Assembly (NCBI RefSeq): GCF_040807025.1
Contig: NC_090982.1
Span: forward strand, 77,851,931 to 77,915,930
DNA from: Struthio camelus
Taxonomy: Eukaryota; Chordata; Aves; Struthioniformes; Struthionidae
DNA: 64,000 nucleotides
Reading direction: 5' to 3'
Shown: piece after piece, positions 23,981 to 35,988 of the stretch
Numbering within the stretch: position 1 is the first letter of the stretch
Layout of the letters: every line of letters starts with the position of its first letter
The notes under the pieces: model-generated
The model's database searches: none
What the model was told of the DNA's origin: nothing
The model's input: the letters and a program-made list of their open reading frames with translations, nothing else
Translations under genes and position numbers: made by a program

Positions 23981-26900
23981 CCAAACCAAAACTAAACAAG
24001 TTCATGGGTAGCTTTAAGACCATAGTGAAAACTGGGACTGGATCTTGAGATGCATGAGTGTTTTGAGCATAAGGCTGGGAGCAAGGAAGCTAGGATTGTA
24101 TGCTTAGTTCAGGCATTCTGCCCAGGAGTTTTCAGGTCAGTCATAGCACTTCTCCGTATCTTACTCCTTGACAGGAAAATGGTTAAGAGGGGCCATTCCT
24201 GCTGTTGGGGCTGTTAGTGACTCTGTCAAGTGTTGTGGCAAATGTAGTGGAGTCTCCCTCCCGCAATGGAGAATTGTTTCGCTGGCCAGAGCAGGCAGAG
24301 AGATGACACAGTGGCAGACGAGGATATTCTGGTAACACTAATCAGGAGATGAGAACGGATGGCTGTATTGGTAAGGGCAAAAAAAGCAGGAGCCTGGGCC
24401 TGGAGGAAGAGGAGAGCTGACAGTGAGGTGGGGGAAGCAGTCCTTGTGGAAAGGATCCTGGTGTGGAACTTTACTGGAGAAAAGGAGGAAGAAAGAGCCT
24501 TTGCTTGCTGGAAGGAGGATGCCTTTCGCTCCCTGGGGAAGAGCAGTGAGGCTATCTTGCCTGAGTGGATCCACAGTGGGGCAGACGAGTATTTTGTAAG
24601 AGATACCAAAGAAGTGTGGGACGAGGAGATGCTTGCAGCTGCTCACGCATGAATTTGTGCATTGCCAATGCGATCAGCACTTGGACCTCTCTGACCTGCT
24701 CTGAGCAGGCGAAGGCTGCAGAGTGAGCAGAGTCAAATGCAATGCCTCAAGGGAAGGCATCTCCCAAATGCAGAAGAGGAAACAGCCCTGGGTGCCTGCA
24801 GGCACGTTTTGCTTTGGCAGAGGGGGGAAGTTGCCTTTTAAATGACCTACCCAGGCCAAAGCTGGATATTTGCATGTGTAGTTAAGCAGGAAAGCCCAAG
24901 TCTAGCTGCTTTCCTAGCCATTCGGCTTAGTGCTATCTGCTCAGGCTGCCATTTGGGCACAGCAGCAGAAGGAGCAGCAAAAGGAGGGAAGGAATGGATG
25001 CCTAAAACCTGTGTTTCCCTTCCCACAGCAAGGTGGAAAGAGGGACATGGTGAGTTTCCATCCTAAGCCTCATATGGCCCCAGCCAGCCAGCCAGCACAC
25101 CCAGGTTGTGCAAGGAGGCTGCAGGATGTGCTGAGTCAACATGAGCATCCCCCCTCGGTGTGGGGGTTGCTGAGGGCTGCCAAGACGATGGGATTTTCCA
25201 GCTTGCAGGAAGGGTGAGCGCCAGCTGTGAACCACACGGCATGCTTTCCAATTTTAGCAAACTTGAATTTGTGTTACGGACCAGAAAAGGCAGTTGAGTC
25301 CTTAAAACTCTTTCAGACTGGGTTAGCAGACGCTTGGCCGTTCAGCTCCATCCCTTGCTGCAGACACGTGCTCCTCAATCTGAGCTTTTACTAAGAGAAA
25401 TTCCACATCTGGTCCTTACGTTGGACCTGATAACCTTGGATGTGAACAAAGGGCTAATGCTTCACTGTCATCTAGCCAGGAGATGAAAAGTGATCCCAGG
25501 AATACTCCATATATCCTGCGGTCCAGGACCAGCTATTCCATCTCCCCAGGTCCTTGGCAGAGAGGAGAGGCTGTGAGAGGAACATACTCTATTCCAACCT
25601 CTGTCCTTTTGCTGGCAACTCTGAGCAGGTCACTGCAGCCAGCATGCAAGTTAGTAGCATTGAGGCTGCTCTACTTTTTCAAGCCCTGGGCAGGGAGAAA
25701 TGTGGAGAGCAGAGAGCTGCTGTGAGAAGGATGACCCAGCAAGGGGTTCCTGGAAGCGGTGACTTCCTCTGTTCACCTTGGTAGATTGCTCATTCTCAAA
25801 CTAGTGATCTGTGCGTCAGCCCTTGTAACCAGGAAGCATTTCAGCAGAAGCATCAACTTCGTGCACTTCTTGCAGCTTAGCAAACTGCCCCCATCCACAT
25901 TCAGGAAGCCTGAAGTTCTTCTGTAGTTTCCCCTAACCTCTCTTCCCATCCTGCCCTTTGACAGCACCTGTACTGTAGAAGCAGGTCACTGACATAAAGA
26001 TGGGTGAATAAACTGGCTCCTCTCTGCTGACAGTTCCCAACTGGCTAGCCTGAAATGTGCTATTTCAAGGCAGCAAGGTGCTGTCTCTGTCCTTTGGAGG
26101 GATGCTCTGCCACTCTTTTTTTGCCACTTGGGCTGTAGAAGAGGAACACAAGGCAGTTGCAAGGGATCCTGTTTGGTGTAGGAGAGACCTCAAAAGCAAG
26201 AGTAGCTTAGCTATCTCCTGTCTGTTCGTCCCAGAGCCTGACTGAAGGATGGTGTTAAGGATGGTGTGTTACATCTGTTATTCACAAATGGAGAACTGTC
26301 GCTAGGAAATTGTTGCTGTCTGGCTCAACTCAGAGCAGTCCCCTAGCTGCTCTAACAGGATGTCGGACACATCACTGGGTTTGCTCTCAGCTCCCCCTTT
26401 TTCCTGGGGCTACAGCAAGGAGCTGGCCTGGTCTAGGAGCTCACATAGGTCTACTGTCTCAGAGACTCCCAGAGCTCGCAGAGAAGCCTATCTTTTCCAA
26501 TACTAACAAGTGGATTCAAGCATGTCAATTTTAATTGCTGGGCCTGTCCCACTGGCAGCTGCTGAGTTTTGTTCAAGCACTTACCCAGCTCTGTGACCTT
26601 GGTGACACCGTGACCGTGGTGTTGGCTCTGCCTTTGACCTCACTGATGACATGCAGTGAGTACTGCAGATGTCCCACCCTACCTTCCTAGAAGGGACCCT
26701 GGAGACTGAAGCATCCTGATAAAAGGAGAGGTGGCATGTGGGGCAAGTCACTGGCTCCCTGTGTGATCCTGGGTAAGACTTCTGTTCTCTATGTTTTGGT
26801 TTTCTTTGCCCTGAAAAGGGAGAAAGGCTCTGTGAGCGTATGGCAAGAATCAGGAGGCGCTGGGTACTGCACCTCTGTGTCATACCTGTAAGAATCCAGG

Positions 26901-29900
26901 GAGCTCCGTTAGCTGAACCAACAATTCTGACATATAGTCCTGAACTTTGCTCCTGGGTGAATATGACCAGAGCCCCTGGTCAGCGTGACTCTGACTCGCA
27001 GGGTATGGAGCAGAAAGAGTGAAAGAAGAGTGTATGTCTGATCTCAGTAATTTTTTTCCATAATCGATGGGAAATGGGTCCTTCCGCCATGAGGCTGCTG
27101 TAAGCAGAAGCGCAGATCTGCACGCCAGGCGTGTTGCACAGGCCGGCATCTTCTGTGCACGCCCGCTCTCTCTCGCGTTCCTTGACACAGATGGATGTGC
27201 TCTGGTACACGCAGCCTCTCGCCGGCGGGGAGGCTCATGCTGCAGCTCTCGCTGGGCTCCAGCACGGTGAGCAGCTGTGATGTGATGTGCAATCCTGCTT
27301 TTGTAGGCTCTGTCTACACTGGTTCCCTCTAAGAAAGAGGCTGAGCTTAGCCAAAGAGCTCCTGGAAAGAAATGATGCTAGGATGAATGTGAAGGGAGAG
27401 GATTTGGGGCAAAGCTTGTTTCATTTGAACTTCTGCCCCTAGCATTAGGGGAATCACTAGTCTGAGAAGCAGTGTGCGGAGGATACGTATACATCGTATC
27501 ATCATGCATATAGCTTCTTGTATTGTCCAGATTCAGGAACTGGCCAAGCCTGCAGGCCCCGCAAGGACCGCGGCACTAGCTGATGCTGAGCGACAAAGCT
27601 GTGCTTTAGAAGAAAGCCCTTCCCAGCTCCCAGGAAGCTGAAAGCACAGTATCCCTCTGCCCGAGCTCTGTGCCCATACCTTGGTCACCCCTCTGCCATC
27701 TGAAGGGCTGCTCACACTGTTTTTTAGCAGAGTTAGGTGAGGAGGGGAGCCACTCAGCTCAGCTCATCTTCTCTTCCCAAGCAGGGTCTTGGGCTCCCAG
27801 CTGTGTCTTTTGCAGCTGCCTGGAGAATTAAGCTGGGAAAAGCCATAGCCTGGGGTGGCCTGGGAAGGCATGTGCTGGCTGTACCTAAAGGAGGTTAGGT
27901 GGCAGGCAGCTAGCATATGGGTCTGCGCTGCAGCAGCACCAGCTAACCCTCCCAGAGCCAGAGGTGGGGGACAGGCTGCCAAAGGCCTGATAAAGTGAAC
28001 GGGTTTGCCTGGAAGGCAGCCTGGGAGCCTGGAGGAAACCCTCCCCCAGCCTCACTCCTTATCTCAGCAGTGCTTACACATGGCAGCGCTCCCACTCCCG
28101 GGCTGCCTTGCTGCCCCCGTCTCCCCGATGCGGACTTGAGCCAGTGGCGTCATCTCTGCCCCTCCTGCCGCTGCGTGCTGCGGGAGTCAAGGCGTTTGGT
28201 GTAGCCTGGCCAGTTTTCCTGCCTGATTTGCTGCCTCGCAGAGCTTGTGGCATTGCCCTGACAACTGTGGCAGGGTTGCACACGCGCGGGCTGTGGCACA
28301 AACCGCGCAAACGGGTGAGTCAGGCAGGAGGAGGGGGTGAATCACAGGGGAATGAGTCAGCGGGAAGCCAAAGGCAGGTGCTCTCCCAGGGCTGGGCTTT
28401 AAGGGAGCCCAGGGGCCTGGCAGCCCAGGCTTGGAGATGGGATGGAGGTGCCAGAAGAGAGCTGGGAGAGCCCCAAGGCTTAGTAGGGGAAGGTAGCACC
28501 TGTGGCCGCTGCAGAGGCAGCGCGTCCTGGGCAGCAGAGCGGAGGGAACGGGCCAGGATCCCCGGTATCCGGCTTGGCCATGTGCCGCACGTGGCCTGGG
28601 CAAGCACCGAACCTGTTCTCTGCTCTCGTCTCCTCTTGCCTTCAGTACTCTGCTGTCCTGGTGGGGCCTGGGAAGTCGCTGGTGTTGAGGCTTTCCTGGG
28701 AGAGACTGAAGACGAGCACTGCAAGGGAGCAGTGTGATGACCAGATATCCCAGCTTCCGGTACGTAGGGTGAATCCTTGTTCCCTGGGAGGCTGTGGGAT
28801 GTCCAGCCAGCCCTGGGCAAACTGAGCAGGTCTCTGTCCTGGCTGGATACTGTCCACTGACCTTCTGTTGCGCTCAGAGTGGGAGAAGATGGAAAAATTA
28901 ATGATCCCTGCTGGGCAGAGAAGGTTAAACAGATAGTTTTGTATTGAGTGATCATGGCATGTGGGAAGAGCCAGGATGGAATGATGCACTGCAGGCCTGG
29001 GGGCACAGGGGGATGCTGGCTCCAAAAGCCCGTCTGTGGTCTGGGCTCTGGCCCTGCTGCAGACCCTGTTGGGGCGTTTGAGGGGGTCATAGAGGGCTGC
29101 TTCCCTCATCCGGGGACCTGTTCTAGGCTGTTTTGTTTTTGTCTTCCCCAGCTGGCCTCCGGTGAGTTTGACTCCTTCAGATGGTGCTGCCCATAGGCAG
29201 GTCCCCTACGGACAGGATGGAGGTGGGCCCTGTAACAGTGCCACAGCAGCAAAGCCAAAGCTCTGTGTGTTTAGGGCCAAACTTCTTGAAGCAGGTACTT
29301 GAGATTCCCGATGCAGGGTGACATGGGCATGTTGCAACGGGAACTGAAGTCTATATCCTGGTATTTCTAACGAGGAGAGCTGTGGATTGAATTCTCAAAC
29401 CAAAACAGTTCCCACTGGTTTCAGCGTTGTGGGAAATAGTGTCCCTAAGATCTGCAGGTCTGTTGCCTAGGCTGGCTGTAGGTACCTGCTGTCCTCCCTG
29501 GGTGTGTGCTTGGCTGCAAGGTATGGAGATCAACAGGCTCCAGCTTTCTCCAGAGATACCCTGGGGGTCTGGCCCTTGCCCTGGGGCTGAGGCAGGTTGG
29601 CATGCTGCACTGCATTGTGTTTGCAGCCTGTTCAGGTGAGAAGAGGAAGGGCTCGCAGGCAGATGTGTGTCTTGTCTGCTTGTGGGAGGCACCATGCTGG
29701 GGTAGGACCAGGTGGAGTCCCTCTGCCCAGCCTGGTGGAGTGACTTCCCTCCTGCCATGGGTGACTGCTCCCTCTTCCCAGTCAGCTGCTTTGCCTGTTG
29801 CAGCTTGTGAGTTCAGGTGTTGCAGATTAACCCTCTGCCCCTGCTCTAAGTGGACTGGGTGAAGTGAGAGTGAGGGTGTCCTGTGCCCTTTTACAGGAGT

Positions 29901-30314
29901 TTGCCTGTATCCGTCTGGCCACCAGACTGGCTGAGAGCTCCTCGATGGTGGTGGTTGAAATGGATGGAACGATGTTACAGGAGAGACAACGCTATCCGTG
30001 CTTAGTCTGCATCCCCATCTTCCAGCTGGGCCGTGGCGGGCTGTGGCTAGTCAGTGTCTCCCTGTTGCACAGACCTTCCCATCCCTTCCTCAAAATGCAG
30101 AGCCTCACCCAGGCTCGCAGGGGGCTGTGTCCTCAAGGCAGTACTTCTCCACCAGAGGTGTGGCTGGCATTGAATGCCTGCCCAGATCCAAAGCTCCCAG
30201 ATCCAAAGTGTGACTAATTGCAGATTAACGCATTTCTTTCCCCTTTTGTCCTTCCCCGCCCTGAACCTGAACTGCTTCTGCTGTCAATGGAGGAGGTTTT
30301 GGGCTCCCCAGGAT

Positions 30315-30726
30315 AAGGCAGACATGGACAAATGGGAGAGAGTCCAGCTGAGACGCGGAGGGGCTGGGGTTCAGGGCAGATAAGGAGAGGCTGAGAGCAG
30401 TGTGGCTGCACAGCCTGGGGAAGCGAAGGCAAAGGGGTCTCATTGCTGTCAGAGGCTGCCTGAGGGGGATTTGGAGAGAAGCTGCGGCAAGGCTCTTCTG
30501 GAAAGTGTCCAGGGACAGGATATTGGGCAACGGCACAAGATGCATCAAGAGAAATTCCCGTCAGATTTTAGGAAAAATATTCCCCATGACAGCAGTCAAA
30601 TCCTGGAGCAGACCTGGACAAGGGACGCAATCTTCAACTTTGGAGGCCTTCAGCCCTCAGTGGGGCCAGGCCCTGTGCAACCTGCTCGAGGTTGGCTCTG
30701 CTCAGAGCAGGATTGGACTGAGACCG
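30315..30726 (+). mobile_element. CR1-type LINE 3' end remnant
   Basis: This segment aligns in order with the CR1 3' region as I know it. It runs 'gacaaatgggagagagtcca', then 'ggagaggctgagagc...gctgcacagcctggggaag', then 'ggggtctcattgctgtc', then 'agattttaggaaaaatattc', then 'caaatcctggagcagacctg', then 'gtgcaacctgctcgaggttg', and ends with 'gagcaggattggactgagac'. It is truncated and diverged, with no reverse-transcriptase frame left. It is the best-preserved transposon in the window and the main evidence for a sauropsid source. Confidence 0.75.
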
Positions 30727-32009
30727 CCCCCCCCACACACAAAGTCTCCTCCTGCCCATGTTTTTTTTACGGATCTGCAACTCTCAGGGCAGTTGGCCAT
30801 GAGCTGTGACATGGCCTGTTGGACCGACCTGCCTGCAGGTGCGCAGAGAGCTCAGAGGTTAGTTTTGTGTATCCCCTTTGCTGCATCTCGGCATGGTGTG
30901 TATCAGCCCTTCTCCTGGCTGGGTCTGTCTCTCGTCCCTGTGGTGCTAGCAGTGTTGGGGAACAGAGGCACTGTCTGAGCAGCATTGCTCAGCTCATTGC
31001 TCTGCCTCCACCTATCTTAGCTGGAGTACCTTTCTCTCCAGAGGACTGTATTTTCCCCTTACCTGCATGAGTATGAGGAATTTGGCTCTGACACAGAGAC
31101 AGAAAAGCACAGGGCAATAAACCATCCATCCCGCTCCGCTGGCAGTGTGGAGCTGTGTTCTGCAGTGGATGTTCGTGTTACTAGGAGGCTGGAGAGGACA
31201 CTGGCCCCCAACCCCTCTGGGTGGAAGGGCTCCAGGTTTATCTTCCCTTTGGTGCCTGTCTCAGGCCCAGAGACAGCGGCGATTGGAGGGGAAGTCACCA
31301 GTAGTCTTTTTAAAGGCTCCAGCTGCCTGACCATCCCAAGCAGATAGGGAGCAGATGGAGGCTGAGATGAGCCCGGAGGACTGTCTGGAAAGAATTACTT
31401 GCTCCCAGTATTTTTTGCTTCTTTGCCAGCCTTTTATTCTCATGGCTGCTCTTTTCTTGATCCTGTCCTTCTGCAAGGCTGGCTGCTGGCAGCCTCGTCA
31501 GTCTTGTCTTCAGAAACAATTCTGTTCTGCAGTTTGAGTCTCCTAACTGTGACCCTAGTGTCTAATGCCCCAGAAGCCTGTGTCTGGTGTGTAAGTGCTA
31601 GAATGGTTTTTAGTGCTTGCCCTGTCCCCTCTGCCAGAGTCACAAATCGGAGCAAAGGGGGTTGTGTGTAGCCACAGAGCCTGGGCACAGCTGACCTGCA
31701 GCAGTAGCTGCATGCACCTCCCCATCTCAGAGGCTGGGAGGATGTCCCCAGCATTCAGGCTCCCCGGACACTTTTACGTGGGTTTCCACTGTCGAGAAGG
31801 TTCCCATGGACCTGTATTTGTCCCCAGACCCCTTTTCAAGTTGCTCATCTCAGCCTTTTCCTCGGGCTTGTTGGTGCTGGGCTACCCCCTGGGTCACTAA
31901 GCTGTGGTGTCTCTCCCTTCCCCCAGCTGCCTCTCCTCGCAGTCTGGGTGTTACTCAATACCGCTCTGGGCGCTGTTGCGTTACTTGGGTATCCCCGTTA
32001 CAACACTCG

Positions 32010-32085
32010 CGCGCATCGAGAGCAGCAGGGTCTGATGGTCTGAGCCAAGAGGCCCCTGAGATCTGTTTCCAGCTCTGGAGGTAAA
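32010..32085 (+). mobile_element. Possible short CR1 tail fragment
   Basis: The sequence 'gggtctgatggtctgagcca' followed by 'agaggcccctgagatctgtttccagctctgg' resembles the CR1 terminal 'ggatggtct...aggtcccttccagctct' segment. It is short and diverged, so identity is uncertain. Confidence 0.3.
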
Positions 32086-34596
32086 TCACTGCATGCCTTA
32101 GGACTAGTCGATTCCTCATAGCCCATGGAGAGCTGTCGTGGCTTTTGTGGGCTCTGGATCCCTATGAACATCAGAGCTGGGGGGGAAGGGTCTGTGTCCC
32201 TTGTGGCATGGCTGCCATCAGAATTTAAGGGGTGTTTTGACCCCGTTGCCACAGTAAAGCTGGTTTCTCAGATCTCTAAGCTTTGCGTATTCCTGCGGAA
32301 GGTGTGCAGCAAAACGTGGACTGCTGCAGCAACAAGCAGAGTTTGCAAGGGAGTTTTCTTGTTTTATAGGGGCTGATGTGGGAGCTTGTGTCTTGTGCAG
32401 TAAGGTTGTCTGGGGATGCAGCTGTGTCTTGAACTCACCCCTGTTCCCTATCACTTCCGCAAAGACGGAGGATGCTGATACGTCAGCATACCCTGCGCTG
32501 TGTGGTCTGTGCAGGCTGCACCTGCCTGATAGCCCCGAGGGCAGATCCTTTCTGGCCTCTGTCTCGCATGAGGCACTGGTTGGGCCTTGGCTTCCTTAAT
32601 GCTGCCATCTCTGTGCAACATCTGGGTGTTAGGCCCTGTTCGTACCCCAGGTGCCTTGCTGCGCAGAGGCCTGGGCTGCCATTTCAGAGCCCTGCCCTCG
32701 CTATAGGGTGGCGGTGGATGTGCGGGGCAGAGGGCTTTGCTGAGGCTCAATTCAGAGCATGCAGACCGGGATGTTTGCCGGTTCCACGGGATGAAGTAGG
32801 AGCTGGTGCAATGCTGCTGGGCCTTGCATCCTGCTGCCTTGCGTGGGCCTGTGGCTTAGGTATGTCTGGGGCTGGCGTTAGATACACCAATTCCTCATCC
32901 CCTCTTGTTCCCCTTTGAAGGGGCTTGTGCACCTCTATGTTTGCTGCCAGCATGGGCAGCAGCGTGAGTGTTCAAGTGATGGTGGTGACAACCTTTTCCT
33001 GATGCCTCGGCAGATCTTTTCCCTCTCCCTCCCTTCAGGCTTGCTGGAAGGGAGAGACCTTGCCTTCATCTGACAAGGTACAGGACGCTGAATTGATGGT
33101 AGAAATGCCCCTTCTCTGTGATAGCCCTCCTGGATTTGGCCAGATCTTTACAGTCAAACAAGTACAGAGCCTTGCCCTTACAGCCCAAATACCTACCCAG
33201 CCAGTATCACCGCTTTAGCTTTCACTAGACTTAAGGCTTTCTAAATCGCAGCTGGAAAGGTGCGCGTTGGGTGGGTGTACGTGGATATGTATATAGGGTA
33301 TCTCCTCCCCCCATGCCATGCAGATGTCTAGCACGGGCAATGGAAAAGACACTGAACGTCGCCACCGTTGCTGTAGCCTTATCTGCAAGCTGCAGCTTCG
33401 AAGTGCTGAGCCAGAGGCCTGAGCGCCTGTGCCCAAGCGCCTCCCTTGGAGGGCTCTTACGGTAAAAGGAAGTGTATCGCAAGAGGGGTTGCGGTGCGAA
33501 TGGGCAGTTCCCACGGGGTAAATGCTCCATACACAATTCTTGCTGCCCTTCTCACCACAGGCACTGGGCCTGTTCCCTCTTCCAGTGCCCAGCTTTGATG
33601 CCTACGTGTCAAGAGCCGCTTCAGGTAATGCAGCATCCCTGGGACCTTCTCCACTGCTCTGCAGTGCCTTTATGATAGTTTAGGGGACATTGGAAGGATG
33701 ATGCTCCTGTGGCTCTCCCACACGGGTATCAGGGACTCCTTGGTGGGTCTCATGTCAGTTGTGTGCAAAGAGGCTCGGGCCAGCAGGGCTGTAGGTAGGT
33801 GAGTGGCAGTCAGGGATGGGGAAGACTAGGGTAGGTTATGTCACTTGCTGCAGAGATCAGGAGGGGACAGAGCCCAGATCTTTATCTGGGGACTTTGGGG
33901 ACATGTGTGGGGGTGCATGTAAACAGAGCAGGGTCTGATGGTTGGGGAGGGCAGAGTTTGGGGTGGGAGTGAGGAAGAGCATGCTTTAGGGGACACTGAG
34001 CCGGGCTGCCGTGAGAAGGATGTAGGGAAGCTGAAGGTCTGTGTATCTGGGCTCAGGCAGTGTCGATGATTACAGGGAGTCGGTTGCGGGAGGGGCTGGA
34101 AGGAGTTAGCTTGGTAGGGAGGGTAGGACGGGGCTGTGAGCGGCTGTGGTTGTGCATGGTGGTGAGGGCGTCAGAGGTGGGTGTGGAGCTAGGGAGCAGA
34201 GTGGAAGCTGCAGAGGTCCTGTCACCACCAGCCGTTCCAATTGCTATGCCATCTTCTCCCAGCTCGTGAAGCATCAGCCCCCTCGCAGGCCTGCAAGGGG
34301 CAGGGGTTCCCTTCTGCAACTTCATCGCCCAGAGCACCCTCTTGGGGCCCACGTTTCTGTGCCCGGCTCGCAGCAACGATGAGTTGCCTGTTCATGCTGC
34401 ACAGTTAGATCACGCTTCCTGCGGAAGACTACCTGGGACAGGGATGTGAGCAGCAGTGAGTGATCTGCCTTTCCACTGTGGTCAAGTTAAACAGGTCAGG
34501 ATAGGGTTCCCCAGGGTTTCCGATACAGGCAGTGACCCCGGGGCATTATTACTCCTCTTGGGACACGAAGTATTCAGACTAAAAGAACTATTACTC

Positions 34597-34650
34597 CTAA
34601 CATTTATACAGTACCTAGTACAGTGAGGGTGAGGTCCTGCTTGGGCCTGG
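34597..34650 (+). repeat. Second copy of the SINE-like tail
   Basis: 'catttatacagtacctagta' at 34601-34620 differs from 21392-21411 at only two of twenty positions. Flanks are diverged. It supports an old interspersed repeat family whose name I cannot give. Confidence 0.35.
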
Positions 34651-35620
34651 GACGTACCCCCCTTGGACAAATGTCTGTATTGAACTTTCAACAAGGCGGA
34701 GTGAAGGTGCCCATAGTCATAGCCAGAGACCCCAGGTGTTGTGCAAGCACAGAGCAGAAGTGATCCCTGCCCCTCCGTCAGGACTGATCAGGCTTCTTGT
34801 GGCCGTCCTGTGACTGGGTGGGTGCACGCACATGTGACTTTGTAATTGCTGACAGTGGAAAATTTTTCCATCGGTTCCAGTTGGCACCAAGGTCTGGAAC
34901 GGAGCAGCGAGTCTGTGTGGCTGTCTGGCAGCTTGGGCCCAGGTTCCTCAGCTGCCACCTCCAGAGGCTAGTGGAAAACTGAAATGGAGCCCGCAGACAA
35001 GTCTCTGCGCATGGAGAACTAGGGGCTTGCTTTTGCTGCAAAGAAAGCTGTGGGCTCCTTCTTCATTACCCCAGGGTAACTACCACAGCCGCTCTCCTGC
35101 AGGAAAGGCAGCCAGGCCACCATGCTACTGCAAGGTCAACTCGAGAGAGCGTGCAGCTTTGAGCTCTGCAAATTTGCCTTGTTGTAAAACTTGCACATGT
35201 GGTGTTGGCCGTGCTTTCCCCTTGGGAGCGGTGGCACGCAGTAGTTACCCCGGGGTGAAAAGACATAGCTCTTTATGAAGCGAAGCAAGCCCGGAGGAAT
35301 TTTCCCCTTGTGGCCAGCTGTTGTCCTGGGCCTGGCTTGCGTCCTCCAGCACTTCCCACTCTGTGCTTCCTCGGGGAGGGGACCGGAGGCCGGCCCACCC
35401 TGCAGACTCCTTTTGCCGGGTGAGTGGGTGCCACCTCGGGCTCGGAGGGGTAAGTGGCTGCGGTGGAGCCCAGCAGCATCCTGTTGTCTCTGCAGGGATC
35501 CTCTTGGGCAGCAGAGAGTTTTCCCCACCCCCAGCTCTGCCGCTGCCTCTTTGTTTTCTGGCAGAAGCCTCCGTGCCTTTTCATTGCCGTTGAGGCGCTG
35601 AGCAGGAGCCTACATGTGCC

Positions 35621-35640
35621 GTGTGTGTGTGTGTGTGTGT
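35621..35640 (+). repeat. (GT)n microsatellite
   Basis: Ten uninterrupted GT dinucleotides are directly visible. Confidence 0.9.
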
Positions 35641-35967
35641 CTCGCCGGGAATGTGGTGCGGGCTGGCGAGACCTGCCGGGCTGCGTGTCTCCCTCGCAGG
35701 GCTGCGGAGGCCAGCTGGCAGCTCTGGGGGCTCCTTTCCGTGGGCTGTTCCTCTGCTCGAGCAGGGCTTTGAGGCTGCTGGTTTCCTCTGATAAGCGCTC
35801 TTTTACACTGGCAGCGTTTCTGCACCTTGCCACAAGTGGAGTAAGTTGGATGGGAAGGGGACAGTTCTCAGCTCGGCTCTGCTCGGGGCTCGGGCTCTCC
35901 GCTGCGGTGCTCTCGTGCCGGCGCTCCTGCTGAGAAGATACCTGAGATTAGAGCAGTGCAAAGGGAT

Positions 35968-35988
35968 GGGGGGGGGGGGGGGGGGGGG
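35968..35988 (+). repeat. Homopolymer of 21 G
   Basis: There are twenty-one consecutive G after 'aaagggat'. Such tracts are rare, hard to sequence and prone to length error, so the stated length may be an assembly estimate. It could form a quadruplex or triplex. Confidence 0.9.

Larger units (their letters stand above)
10600..29900. other. Long gene-free stretch, probably intronic or intergenic
   Basis: I recognise no coding exon here. The longest open frames (for example 28108-28737 +, 28320-29090 -, 11761-12297 +) have no domain-like content and no convincing splice structure. Features seen are a (GA)n run at 11401-11433, a pyrimidine tract at 14079-14123, a GC-rich patch with an X-box-like site at 19390-19620, a SINE-like relic at 21300-21440, a GT/T tract near 23038-23071, a 20-A tract at 23961-23980, and a weak MIR-like piece near 26755-26825. 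If the ATOSB promoter is the 9.4-kb island, this would be its first intron. Confidence 0.5.

Noticed and set aside
24359-24652. 97-aa + strand frame with charged composition
   Set aside because: Purine-rich stretch giving Glu/Lys/Arg codons by chance. No family, no splice context and no matching neighbour exon.
35275-35451. Frame starting with a signal-peptide-like segment (MKRSKPGG, then a hydrophobic run) and a donor-like 'gccgg|gtgagt'
   Set aside because: Single short segment with no recognisable product or downstream partner exon. The hydrophobic run is short and may be chance.
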